Positions 27,086 to 39,400 of a stretch of 64,000 nucleotides of DNA are shown here, piece by piece. The position numbers were made by a program, and so were the translations under genes. The notes under the pieces are model-generated. The model was not told the origin of the DNA. It worked only from the letters and a program-made list of their open reading frames with translations, and ran no database searches. The stretch comes from Ignelater luminosus (taxonomy: Eukaryota; Arthropoda; Insecta; Coleoptera; Elateridae), in NCBI GenBank assembly GCA_011009095.1, contig VTPC01090039.1, forward strand, positions 180,318 to 244,317, written 5' to 3'. Position 1 is the first letter of the stretch, and each line of letters starts with the position of its first letter.

Positions 27086-30000
27086 AGTGGCCCGATGGAG
27101 ATCATTATCGGTTTTTTCCACAGACTATTCCTATTCCAAAAAGGCTAAAACAGAAGCGCTGTAGCGCAACGTAACCAGGCCACAGCCCTAGATGCTGATC
27201 ATAATCCCGCAGAGCCTAAGAGATGATTTAGAAATGGAAGCTCTTGCTGTGACAACTCTAGTAGTGGATAGTTTATTAGAAATGGTAGGAATTAATTAAA
27301 TAGACTGACCTGCAATCCCGTCAAATAATATGCTTCTTACCTAGAACATACGGAAGTAGCGCAAGGCAACTTATACAACATGAAAATCCTCTAGAAGCTT
27401 ACAGAGACTGAATGTCTAAAAACAAATTTTGTTTAGAGTCAAGGCAAAGTTTATGAAAAGCTTAACATATTAAAATGAGTATCTATTTAATGGAACTACT
27501 TATTATCCAAAGAGTGTTTATAAACGTTTCCGCTTCAATACCAACTTTTTTAGTTATTGCAAGACACTTAAGTTCTTTTTGGTTGATACGGTGTGATCCA
27601 GTTCGACTACACTATAATGAATTAATGTGATCGTTCGTTCAGAATTTTAGGAAAACTTGAAAACCCCAATGAGCTCAAAGAGTCAGGCTAGTATGAAGAG
27701 TTCAATTGACCTAAAACCGGTCAACTTTCTAGTGACCGATATAAAAGACGACTAATTAGAAAAACTTTGTATACTCAAAAAGTCAGATTGACCGAAACAA
27801 TTGGTTTGAGAAGCACAAGTCGCTCGATAAATCGGAAGTGTTTAAGACTTTTAGTAAGTGTTGGACCGACTGGGATCAAAATTTTAGACATGACGGCTCA
27901 GGCTCCACTTATGAGTCTGACCTGGACAGTTTTCTACATTGACTGATCGCTTTGACTTCCTTTTCCGATAGGAAATAAAACTGTTGCAATAAATCTTCAA
28001 TTTTTATGGCTTTGATACAGTACTCGCCTGTTTTATGCAAAATGGAACTTAATATTATTTTCTACGAAATCACGTAGGTTTACATGTTGCCAGCTTTTAT
28101 ACTTTATTACACTTTAATCCAGTAAGTTCAAACAGAACGGCAGAAAATCATCTTTTGGTTTCATTTTTGTATCTTTTTAGGAGAAAACAAAGTCGTTTGG
28201 AAAATTTGCTTGCTGCTATTCCCATTGCATTGAACAGATGAGAAGGAAATTGAGAACTTTTTGTTAATTTTCTTGATTTTTTTGTGGGTTTATGTTTGCA
28301 ATTTCTCCTAAAAAGGTTGGTATCTACGGTTAGATGCAGCATACTCTTTTTTCCATACGTCTCATTTTTATGATTTTATATCATAAAAGGAGTTTTAATT
28401 GCTCTAAACAAGATGATCTTTGACCTCTAGTCACAATGACTTACATAGAAAAACGAATTTTTGAGAAATACGACAAGAAGAAAATCTTGTTGGATACAAC
28501 ACTAGAAACAGGAATCGGTAGGTAATTGATTTTGCTTCACAATTTTGTTTTATCTACAAAAATCATTATAGTATGTTTTCCTAGTGTAGATCAAAGGATA
28601 ACTTACTGTTATCTGTGTAGATATTTTAGATAAACGTCATGCATGAAGACTTTGGCATTTTGTACAAAATTGGTAAGATTCCAAATAAGTTACTTCAAAG
28701 TCCAATAAAAAGAGTGCATAAGGTAACATATGATAACTGCAAAATAACTGTTAGACTTCTATAAAAGTTACTAAATCGGATCTAACCCAATATGAGTTGA
28801 CTACTCTTTTGTAGATATTATGTCAGCTTGAAATACTTTCATACTTTGGTAAAGCAGAACCTCAAATGTCTAAGGTATTCTGCACTCATTAAAATCGAGT
28901 CAGAAAAGCAAAAAAGCATTTACTTGAATTAGGTCTTTGAATATTGTTTCTATTGATTTTATTTTGAGCCTCTCCAACGACTGTTATAAAGGTTATTAGC
29001 GGCTATTTAATGTAATGACAACTCATTGTTAATGAAATCTTGAAGGGTCAATGTAAACAGATAGATGAAAGGCTATAGCTAATCCGATAAATTGATGTCT
29101 TCTGGAAAGTGGAGTATTCTCTGGCTTTTTTTTAATATTACTCCCAGAGATTGTAGAAATCTAATTTTGTTTGCTCAAATTGCTTAGACGTTCACTACAA
29201 ATGTAACAAAACGAAGGTTTTGTTTTTCGCACTAGAACTGCATGGGAGATAAGAAATGGCTATTTGATGTCTCGTAGTTTTAGCAATGATAGACAACTTT
29301 AACCATGAGATATACGTATAGGAAAACCAGTGTGTTTGATTGTAATTTTGACATTCTTCCTTTGAGAATACAAATCAGCATACTATTCGCAAAGATGGGA
29401 GAGAGTGTTTCCAATTACAGAAAGATTGGTTTTTGATTAATGATATTGAGCAAGAAGTAGGTTGGTTCATACACTGAAATCCGATACCGTGACGTAGTGA
29501 AGCAAGCCAGAATTACAACTTATTTACCCATCGGCAAGGCGCGTCGGCATTGTTAACAACATCGTCATCAAATTATCAGCTAGTCGGCGTATGAAGCAAC
29601 CGAATACTCTTGCTTCTTATTCGAAGAAGTGATAGTTCTTTAGCGGTATTAATTTTTAAATGAGCGATATTTCTCTTTCCAGTTGAGTTTTTGATCAAAT
29701 AGTATGCCGAGAAATCTAATTATCAGCCTCTCTTACGTAACCTTAAGAATTCAGAGTCCTTTTGAAGGTATTTTAGAGGATCTCAACTAGAAAGAAAATC
29801 CTAAAATTATTGTTTTAACCTTATCATGAAGAATTGCAAGATGGGGAGCTATATAGGAATCTTGAGACGTTAGATTTGACTAAATTTGATTCAGCGATCA
29901 TGATAAAAATATTCTCATGTAAGGGCTTCTTGCTGTTACCCTAGTTTGTCTTCATAAAACTGAATCTTTAAATGCAAACAAACAATTTGAATAATTTTTT

Positions 30001-33000
30001 AGATGATAATTTCTTATTAGTTTCTATGTCCTTTTTTAGAGAATTCGTCATTTGACGTTTATTTTTAGAAAGAGGAAGTAGAGTGATATAGTTTCAATTA
30101 AACGCCACCCATTATCTCAAACCAAATAACCTTGAGGTTTAGGTGGACGGATGCAACAAGTAATAGATTAGATACAAAATATTAATTGTAACTGTCAAAT
30201 TCAAACAAAACAAGATTCTCAAATATGAAGAATATCTTTCTTTCATGGTATTAATTTTTTCTGTTAACAGACCCGTGTCAAAATTTAGGATCACTTTATC
30301 ACTAATAACAAGGAAAGCGCGTCAACAAAACATAAATGTTTGTTATAAGATTACACGGTTAATAAAACTCGCATCTAAAATAATTCATGCATATAAAGTA
30401 AACCTGAAGTGGCCACACAACTGTGTGGACAGCTGTAAATTTATCAAACCATTATTATTAATTAAGGTTGTAATTCTTAACCTATAATTTTATCTACTAC
30501 CATGAGAAATAACTAGCTGTAATGAGCGTGTACTAATCAAACACATTGTAGAGACTTTTCTCCCTGCTTTACTTCTTTTTAAATTATTTAGAATTTTCCT
30601 TTTTTTTGTAAAATTTCAATTTATGTTGTAATGAAATATTGATTGTTTCAATTAGAATATTTATAAAGATTTGCTTATATTTTAAAATCGCGTCCGTGAG
30701 ATTGTCTACAAAAGAGGGCAATAAACCGTAAACTCAGCAATATTTTTTCTCTTCAACTGTACCAGATAAATTCTATTTTTAAATCAAGGAGTAACATTTT
30801 AAAAGTTAGCATAGGTTATGGTTCTACAGTCGACGAAGTAATTCTCGTCTCAGAAGTAAACGCATTTCTTACAATATCTGCTTGATTGACTGTAGGTTAA
30901 CATACTTTGAAAAAGCGAGTCGTTTAAAAAACAAACAAAAATTGTAAATAAAAAAAGATAGCTGCTGACTTGTACGTAGGGGGCGGTTCTTGTTATTCTC
31001 GCTCGCGTACGTGTGTGACAGATATGGAAAACTTTTACAGTCGCTTTTAGCTATTTCTACAACTAACTAGTAGATGCTGATAGAACGTTACACGAGAGAT
31101 TCTAAAGGAAAAATTAATTAATTACAAGAAAAATGTTATTAAAATACCAAAGATTTTTTTAATTTTCTTTAGAGAAATTTATGATAGCAATCGATCATGT
31201 TGTAAAAGTTAACAGGTAACACGATTTGTCGTAATTTTCCACCTCTTTCTATCATAAAACGGTAACTAATCGTAAAAAGAGAAGGGGAAACTTGTGGTTT
31301 CAAATTTATTATATTAACTCGCTTAATACGACGATTTCTATTCTTAACTACGAATTAAACTCATTCAATTAGCAGATACTTGATTTCTTGTGTTTTCTTG
31401 CTTGTTTATGACTTTATTTTCACTTATTTCTTGTTAATTCTCGCTCATGTATATAATTAAAACTAATTTTTATCTTACCTAAGCGGTACACGATTGGGAT
31501 TTTTAATTTCTTGCAAAATCAAACAAGATTTTTTCCTACTACATATTCTCATCGAAAAAAGAATTCAGTGCATGTGTGTGCATTTTATGCAAGGCCGTGA
31601 CAACAAAGATCAAGCCCAGTTTATTGACTTTTTATTCTTAATCATTTATTTTTATACGTCTGGATTTTTCAAGATCGCCGTCACTCGTTGATATTTATTT
31701 TTATTATTTGTTTAATTAAAAGCTTATACACGACTATCTTGAAAACTCCCCTTCACCTTTTTAAACAAATTCATGGAATAATGAGTGATTCCATTTTGTT
31801 TGGAAATTTGTTTTTCAACCTTCACTTCCATTTAATTCTGTATATTATAAACGCGTGCTTGTAAAACCTTTCATGTCTTACAATCGGAGGATAATATTTT
31901 AAACTGAGCATTAGTTGCATTAAGATAATTTAACAATCTCGTGGTAGCTGCATATTATATACTATGTTAAATCCGGTAATATCATAGTTAACCTAACAAA
32001 CTACCAACGCGAAACAGTCAGGATGATAACATTTAGACAGAATTACTCATTTATAGGCCATTTAGATACATAAAATTAAGATTGGAAGAAAGAATTCAAT
32101 AAACGGTTAACCTTCTTTCTAGAAGAGGTTGAGAAAATGTTCTAGTTTGTGATTCTTTTCTCTAAAATAGAACAAATGTTTTACGATAATGATTTTGTAC
32201 TTTTTAAAAATATTTTTGAACAATTTCCAGTGTTTCATAAAGAAATGTAGTTTGGTTAAATTGAATCAACATTGTAAACCAACGAATAGGAAAATTCAAA
32301 AGTCCATCTGTTCTTTCGTTGTCCGCCTATCTGTAACTCAAAATCTGAATCTAAATGTTCATAAATTAATCACAGTATGGTTTGTTTTATGCTCTAACAT
32401 TCATCTAAAACAATAAAACGGACAAAGTAAAAGCATTCTATCGCTTGCTTATTCTATTGTTGATACTCCACGATAGTATTACGAAAGAAATCCGTCACCA
32501 ATCTTAGTTAATGTCACTTTAACGTAGCAATGTAACCACTTTTACCGTCTTTACATACGTTGACGAACTGATGCTGAGATTGTTTTGAGAAGCTGTGGAT
32601 ATTTAAGCCTCTTAAGGCACAATTGATTAACTCCTGCAAACATAACGTGAATAAAATGAGACTTTAACGTTAATTGTAAATTCACACCGTCAAAATCCAA
32701 ACACAGATGCAACACACACAAGTCAAATGACAGACCTAAAAACTCGTCAATTGAAAACGTAAATAAAAGCTGTGAACTTCAGGCAGTAGAGGCGTATTAG
32801 GAAAAAATTAATTCTTCTAGAGAGGTGTTGTAATAAAAGATGTAATTGGAGATAAACAAACATTAATTTGGTTTGCATGGTTGACATCAAGAGAAGGTTT
32901 CCAGACTTCACAGCCCATAGTCTTCTCGTTCGCGTTTCAGCTTTTATCATATCTGAAGTACTACCTGTCTGACTGACAAATTCTAACTTGGATGCCTCCG

Positions 33001-35287
33001 ATTCTTTAGAAATATGATAGCTGAAGCCGCCGATTAGTCTCTAATATGAATTGATTATCAAATCGCTACGAGCAAAAAAATGTTTTGTTGGTTCAATAAC
33101 AAATTTAGAGGAATTTTGGACAGCAAATATTTTTTTGCTGTAGCAACAAATTAATCTGTTGTCAACTCTAAAATAAATTATAAATTTGTTGTATGTATCA
33201 AAGTTCTATAGTAACAAGAGCAGAAAATTATACTCGGCGACAAAAATACTTGCTCTTCTTGCAAAAATATTTCCTGTCCAAAATTCAATCAATTTCTTGT
33301 AGCACCAACAAAACATTTTTTCCGTGTACCAAATTCATATGGTTACATTTTATGGCTAGAAAAAAAGCTGAAGATCAGTAAAGAAAATTGTACAGAACAC
33401 TACTCAATAAATGCTCTAGAGTCTTCCGTTTGAATCACACGATCCTTTACTGAAGGTATCTTTTAATTCGAAACAGGCTGTTTTATTGTGTCCAAAAATT
33501 TTATTCAAAGTTTTCTGAATTTGAGCACAGTGTTTGATTGCTACGTTAAAAAGTGCATTTGGTAATTAATCTTGAAAGAAAAAGATTAACAAAATTAGAT
33601 CAGGAATTCTGACCAGAAGAATAAATAAATCTCTGATCAACCTTAGTCGAAAAGGAAATGTTCCATCAGGTGTTCTTTCACCTACGTTTCCTCTGCTTAA
33701 TCTCAATCTTGACTTTCTACATCATCTATTTAACAAGATCAATTATGTAGTATGCACTGAAATTGTTAAGTCTCTGAGTCTTCTGCTGCTAATTAGAACT
33801 TTTAAAATCCTAGCGACTAACCCGCTGTTTTAGAAAGATGTTCTGGAGAAGAAATTACTAAAATCTGGCAATGCTAAGTCGTCTAACTGGCAACACTGAT
33901 ATGGAGCTTTTGAAACGGAAAATTAAAGAAAAAATCTAATAGTAAAATCTTTTCATTTTAACTCTCATTTTATGTCTCTAGAAATCTGTAAATTCCCAAA
34001 AATAAACATTTTTGAGGGTTTTGGTACCATCTCATTAATTCATGAGCATGTCTGTATGGAAAAAAAAATGCAAAATTCAAATTAGGAGTTATTACATCGC
34101 ATCGCTCTCTTACTAGCGCAAACCATTTGCAAAAAATTAGGTGGTACCTACACTCGTCTAGTTTCAAGCAGCCCTTTGGAAAAAATGATCATGTTGCCCT
34201 GTGCGTTTGATTAAACATTCTTGCGCCTAATATACTGCTGAAAACCCTTTGATAATGCGTTACCTCGTCGAAGAACACATGCATTGAGATTCCCGTTTTA
34301 CGCCTGCCAACCTAGTTACTACTCTTTTTGTACTTGCTTGGGAATCATGCTAATTCCCAAAAAACTGGTTTTATATTGATTGATAAAGAATTTGAGTAGG
34401 ATGATAAACCTTGAGACGGTGATATAATCATTGCGCTATAGCACAATGTATTTCTTGTGATCTCAATAGCAATAAGGTATATCGTTGTCAGAAAACAACA
34501 AGAAACACTAGCCTAAAGGAATTGGGTTGACAAAATTGGAAAGAAATGGTTAATATAGCCTGTTCGTATTTCACGAATGAGTAAGAAAACAAAACGATAA
34601 AATAGTTTTGGCAAATAGAAATGCAAAACGTGTTCCAAATACGATAGATGAGAAAACGTTCAGATGATCGAAAAACAAAGGTGATACAAGTTCCTGGGAA
34701 TTATTTAAATGGAGGGATGAAGAGAAGTGATAATAGTTCTTGGGAAATATTGCATCGTTATAGTAAGTACTCAACCGTTCTTTATGATTTATTGGCTTCC
34801 CGCCTTCGCTTCGGCGGGAAATTAACCTTGATTACTTACTTACTTACTATGATTTCTTTATTGTACTTGAATTCTTAGCAATCTATTGTTGATCTTGCTA
34901 CTAAACTGCAAATGCCTGATGGTACAAATCTCAGAATATGACGATCTTAAGTCTAATGTTTCTTTATAACTTTTATAAATTCAGTACGTAACTGTATTGT
35001 AAAATACTCAAAATTGTTTTTACCGCTGTAACGGTACTTCTGAAACTTACAGTGTACAGTCCCACTTTTAGCCTGGATAAATGTACGCCTCCCTTACTTA
35101 ATTATCAAGCCAGGCAGTGGTACAATTAATACCATATTAATCTCTACATACGTATTTAAGCAAGATTATCTTTCAGTTATTGTTGTTGCAAATCGCTGAA
35201 AGAGTCTTGACAACCTACAACACTACTTATTAGTTCCACTGCTTTATTTTATAAATATGGCGGAGAAAAGATTGCCAAACTATATCT
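27086..35287. other. Noncoding DNA, nothing supported
   Basis: Mostly AT-rich. The stretch 27650-27940 has recurring CTCAAAAAG/ACCGA phrases resembling those near 7140-7480, which may be a shared decayed repeat. A weak foldback around 33085-33195 includes ACAGCAAA facing TTTGCTGT. The compact GC hairpin at 34797-34820 is listed separately. No exon or RNA gene recognised. Confidence 0.4.
34797..34847. repeat. GC-rich hairpin followed by TTAC microsatellite
   Basis: TTCCCGCC at 34797-34804 pairs perfectly with GGCGGGAA at 34813-34820 across an 8-base loop, in DNA that is otherwise AT-rich. It is followed by TTACTTACTTACTTAC at 34832-34847. A GC hairpin close to an element end recalls Helitron 3' termini, but no CTRR-T terminus follows at the usual 10-12 bases. 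The element type is therefore left open. Confidence 0.45.
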
Positions 35288-36070
35288 GACGACTACCAGG
35301 CGTACGTAAATGACCAGATTATTTTATTAGCAGGTCTTTCTGTTAAGAAAATCAAGAAGAGGTTGACACGAAAGTCAGTTCATAGGAAAGGTAAAGTCAT
35401 GAAAACTAGCGAATGAATAAAAAACTTAGGGCTGATGATTGACAAAGGATTGCTATTTATAGAACACTCTATAGAGCTAAGGAAGAATGCACAACAGATA
35501 GCGTTTAGGATAATCATAATATGTGAAAAAAACTACGAATTCAGACCCATCTATTTACGATAATGAATATTCAACGCATAAGACGATATTTCTATATTGC
35601 AAAAGGTTTAATGGGAAAGATGAAAAGGCTTCAGGGTAGCGAGATGCCTGCAGACCTAACAACACTCGTTTCTATTTCGAATCTTATAGAACAACCGCAA
35701 CGAACATACTACTGGTAGTGATAGATATAAGACCTTTATAGCTAGATGACTAAGAAACGAAAAAAGTAAGAAAGTAGTGCTCGTGAAAAATTTGCCACAT
35801 TTGTCAGAAACGTGAATAGGAAAGAGATTAGCTACTTTCTAGAGATGAAGAATCAATAGAAGAAGATGTGATGCCTTTGTAATTTACAATCATATCAGCT
35901 GTAGGTATGAAAGGTCTTCCCGCACTCAAAGATAGAACATTTAAGTTCTATTGAGATAAAGATGGATTCAGTTAATACCTGTTCATGAGATTTTAAGGCA
36001 ATATCCAAATAGGAACAATGGGGTGAAGACTATGGGCGAAGGCGGGATGGAAGCAGATGTTGTTTTGAAT
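35288..36070 (+). mobile_element. Broken R1/TRAS-like LINE reverse-transcriptase remnant
   Basis: Frame 35288-35563 reads for about 90 codons with one internal stop at 35417. It includes AYVNDQIILLAGLSVKKI, a decayed version of the AYADDQ...L catalytic block of R1-clade LINEs (the first catalytic Asp is replaced by Asn). About 20 codons later comes IKNLGLMIDKGLLFIEH, matching the family's 'YLGv.iD.gl.f..H' block. Sequence after 35570 has multiple stops and shifts, but a Cys/Arg-rich, Trp-containing stretch near 35890-35970 could be the C-terminal zinc-knuckle region. The 5' half (endonuclease and most of the RT) and the 3' tail are missing. Insertion is on the + strand and old. Confidence 0.55.
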
Positions 36071-37379
36071 CTATGGCTACGAAGCGGTTTAGAACACTTT
36101 GTCTTTACAATTTTTATCAGAAAAGACAAAAATGTCAGTCAATCGACGTCTCATGTTGACTGTTGCGATAAAAACAGCAAATTCTGAACAAAGAGATTCT
36201 AAAAAGAAAAAAATCGCAAAATCAGATATTTTTTGTTATTTGCCGTAGTGACCCATATATTTCTGAGTGCATAGGTTACAAAATGTTAAAAAAAGTAGAC
36301 ACTGCTATTTGGGTTTGCTCTTGTAGAACAATAAACATAACTTTATAATGTTTCTTCTTGAGATAAACGCTTGCAAAGCTCGTCGAACAGACAATCCTTC
36401 GTTTATCGCTCTTACCTTGCGAGTTCTCTCTAGAATCTCTTTCAAAATTTTGAATAATTCAATCTACCAAATTATTTCTTAAATTTAAATGAAACAAGAC
36501 GTTTTTACTGTTTTCGGTCTGAAAATCAAGATATATCGTCTTTTCATTAACAATTTGACATCAATCAAATGGTAAATTATACTCATATACTGTCTTTGCT
36601 GATATTTCTGTGAAATGGTGTAATAAATCAACGTGACCCATGTACTTGTACCTATTATTACTTCTAGGACACTTCTGCGGTTTCTATTTCTTCTTCTAAT
36701 GGAAGATGTGTTATAAATAAGATTTTATATTTCACTACATACAAGTTAGTAGAATAGAGAGTTGTCACGTTTTTCTACACCTCACTAGAACTTCTTTTAA
36801 AAATTAGGACACTTTAGGATATGAAATTTATTTTATAAACTTAAAATAAGAAAAATTTTAACAGCCCTTTTAAGATTTTAACATGCTGTTGAAATAACAA
36901 AATAAAAATTTGGTTGGTCAACAAAATTTAAAGGTCCTTGACAAAATAAAAAATGCTTACAAAATACCGGGTATAAGCGAAATAAATTGTGACAAGCTGT
37001 GACTTTTGAAGATTTAGCCACGACAATATTATTTGCAATATTCGAACCAAGCAGCCTAAATAACAATAATTATGAATATCTCCATAAACAGCATACAGTT
37101 AATTTCAGCTCGTGAATAAGGAAGTTCTAATATTCCAATTTTTGCTAGGGTTGAAAAACCGGACATGACTCAAAATGTTTCTTGGGCTTCCCCGAACGCA
37201 ATGAAAGGTTTTGTTCTGTTTTTTTTTAACCTGAACATATTTTGAATAAAACAAGGAATTACCTAGTTCTAGAATTAAGTTAGATCTACACTCTAAGAGA
37301 CTTCTAACATTTACAAAAACTTCCAATCTTACAACAATGCAAGGTAGCAGTATACAAATTAAAAAATTTGAAACTAAAG
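36071..37379. other. Noncoding DNA between two LINE relics
   Basis: No gene recognised. Short open frames on the - strand (36878-37066, 37105-37326) have no motifs. Composition returns to AT-rich after the LINE fragment. Confidence 0.4.
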
Positions 37380-39400
37380 AAAAAATATCAAGAGCCAGCA
37401 GATAGGACCTTTAAAGAACTTAATGAGATTCGGAAAAAAATGGGAACATTATAAGGAAATGTTAATAAATAAAGTAGAAAGAATCTGTCGGAAAAAGATA
37501 TTTAGCAAAAATAACAGAAGAACAAAATGGTGGAATAAAGATCTACAAGCAAAAGCAAAAAGGAAAAGTGTGCATGGAAGAAATATATCTATACCAACCA
37601 AAATCAAGATAAAAGTGAATAAAATAAAATACTAGTAAGAGAAACCAAAAAGAAAAGTTGGGAAGACATCGGGAAAGAACTAAATCAAGAATACAAAACA
37701 AATATCAGATGTTTCTGAAATAAACTGAAAACGATGGAAGGCAAGAGAAGGGAGGAAATAAAGAAGATAAAACACACATATAAACAACTAAAAGTAGTAA
37801 CGGTAGAAATACTACAAGTGTGTAAAGAATACTATTCCAAGAAGTTCAAGAATGCAGAAAAAGACTAAACAGGGATAACTGAAAAGACAGAAAGAAACCA
37901 ACAGAGGGAAGAAGAAGAAATAGATGAATTAAATTGGGAAAGGTGAGTGGAATAGACAATATAGAACCAGAATTAATAAAATGGTCAAGGAAAGAAGCTA
38001 AAAGATTGTTGCTAGAAATATAGAAAGAAACATGAAAAACAACTGTAATAATTACAGAGCGATATGCTTAACAACGGTAGCTTTGAAACTGTATACTAGA
38101 TAATTAAAAAAAAGATTAGAGAAATCGTAGAAAGAAATATAGAGGAAGAACAGGCAGTATTTAAAAAAGAGAGACAAACAAATGACAACAAATTTATATT
38201 AAGAAGTGCGATAGAGAAGAAACATGCGGAACTGCACATCACTTTTATAGATCTTAAAGGCAACATTTAACAAGGTCATAGAAAAATAGTATGGGAAATA
38301 CTAGAAGAACTAAAAGTATCCCACAAACTAATACAAGTAACTAAAAGTGTATATAGAAAAGTCTTAGGAAGAGTACAGCTGTATGGAAAGAAATCGGCAC
38401 CTTTCGAAATGGAAAAGAAAATAAAGCAGGGAGACAGCCTAAGCCCTCTGATATTTAGTAATACACAAAACAGTTAAAAATACAAGAAGAAGAACAGAAC
38501 ATCTGCAAACAACTATTGGATACAATCATCTACAACCAGTGAAAATCGACTCGCTACTTTACGCTGACGATATTGTACCAATCGCGGATTCCCAAAAGAA
38601 GATGCAACTGCTTGTAGATATCTGGATAAAAGAAATAGAAAATATGAATTTGAAAATGAACATAAACAAATGTAAATATATGGTCATCAACCCAAAGACG
38701 ATTGAAGGAGAAAAAGGAGATAGTTTAATATGCAAGGAACAGATAATGGAACAAACAACAGCATACGGGTACCTGGGAGTTATGTTTACGAGCGACGGAA
38801 AATGGAATCTAGAAATAGCAAATAGAGCAGAAAAAGCAACAAAACTGTACTATGCACTTAACAAGACAATATATGGAAAACGAGAACCGTACAACCAAAT
38901 CAAACTACAGGCCTACAACACCTTACTGTACCAACATTATTATATGCCAATAAATCATGGATAATTTAGACGATACATGAAAGTACAATAACGGCGGCCG
39001 AAATGAAATACTTAAGAAAAATTGCAGGGAAGACACACCTAGATAGAATGAGAAATGAAGAAATAACAAATCAACTAAAACAGGAACCCATAACGACAAA
39101 AATGAACAAAAAATTACAATGGTACGGACACATTACAAGGATGACGAACAACAGACTAGCAAAGAGAATTATGGAAGCAAGAAGAGTAAAGAGCAGAAAG
39201 AGAGGAAGACCAAGGATGGAACAAGTAATTAAAATAGGAAGCTAGAAAGGAAAAACATTGAATGATATGAAACAATTGACGAGGGACCGGAAAGCATGAA
39301 AGAAATGGGCTAACAGAAAGAGCAGACTCCAACGCTCGAGAGGGCATAAGGAGATGAAGAAAGAAAGAGAGGAAGTTTTTGAAGATAATATATATCAAAG
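37380..39400 (+). mobile_element. 5'-truncated RTE-like LINE, broken
   Basis: Parts seen in order are as follows. A linker region with KWWNKDL at about 37530. The RT entry RAICLTTVALKLYTR near 38058-38100. Decayed palm segments around 38160-38460, with stops and frame changes. An intact catalytic block LLYADDI at about 38551-38570 inside a clean 141-codon frame (38539-38961) that also has GYLGVMFTSDGKW and a long thumb region. Then a C-terminal frame (39003-39242) with LQWYGHITRMTNNR and RKRGRPRM, the tail typical of the BovB/RTE type 'endonuclease-reverse transcriptase' elements. A decayed stretch to about 39340 resembles the final 'RDR..W' segment. The endonuclease is absent, as usual for 5'-truncated copies. 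At least several stops and shifts separate the blocks. Clade assignment rests on the C-terminal WYGH...GRPR signature and is moderately sure. Confidence 0.8.
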
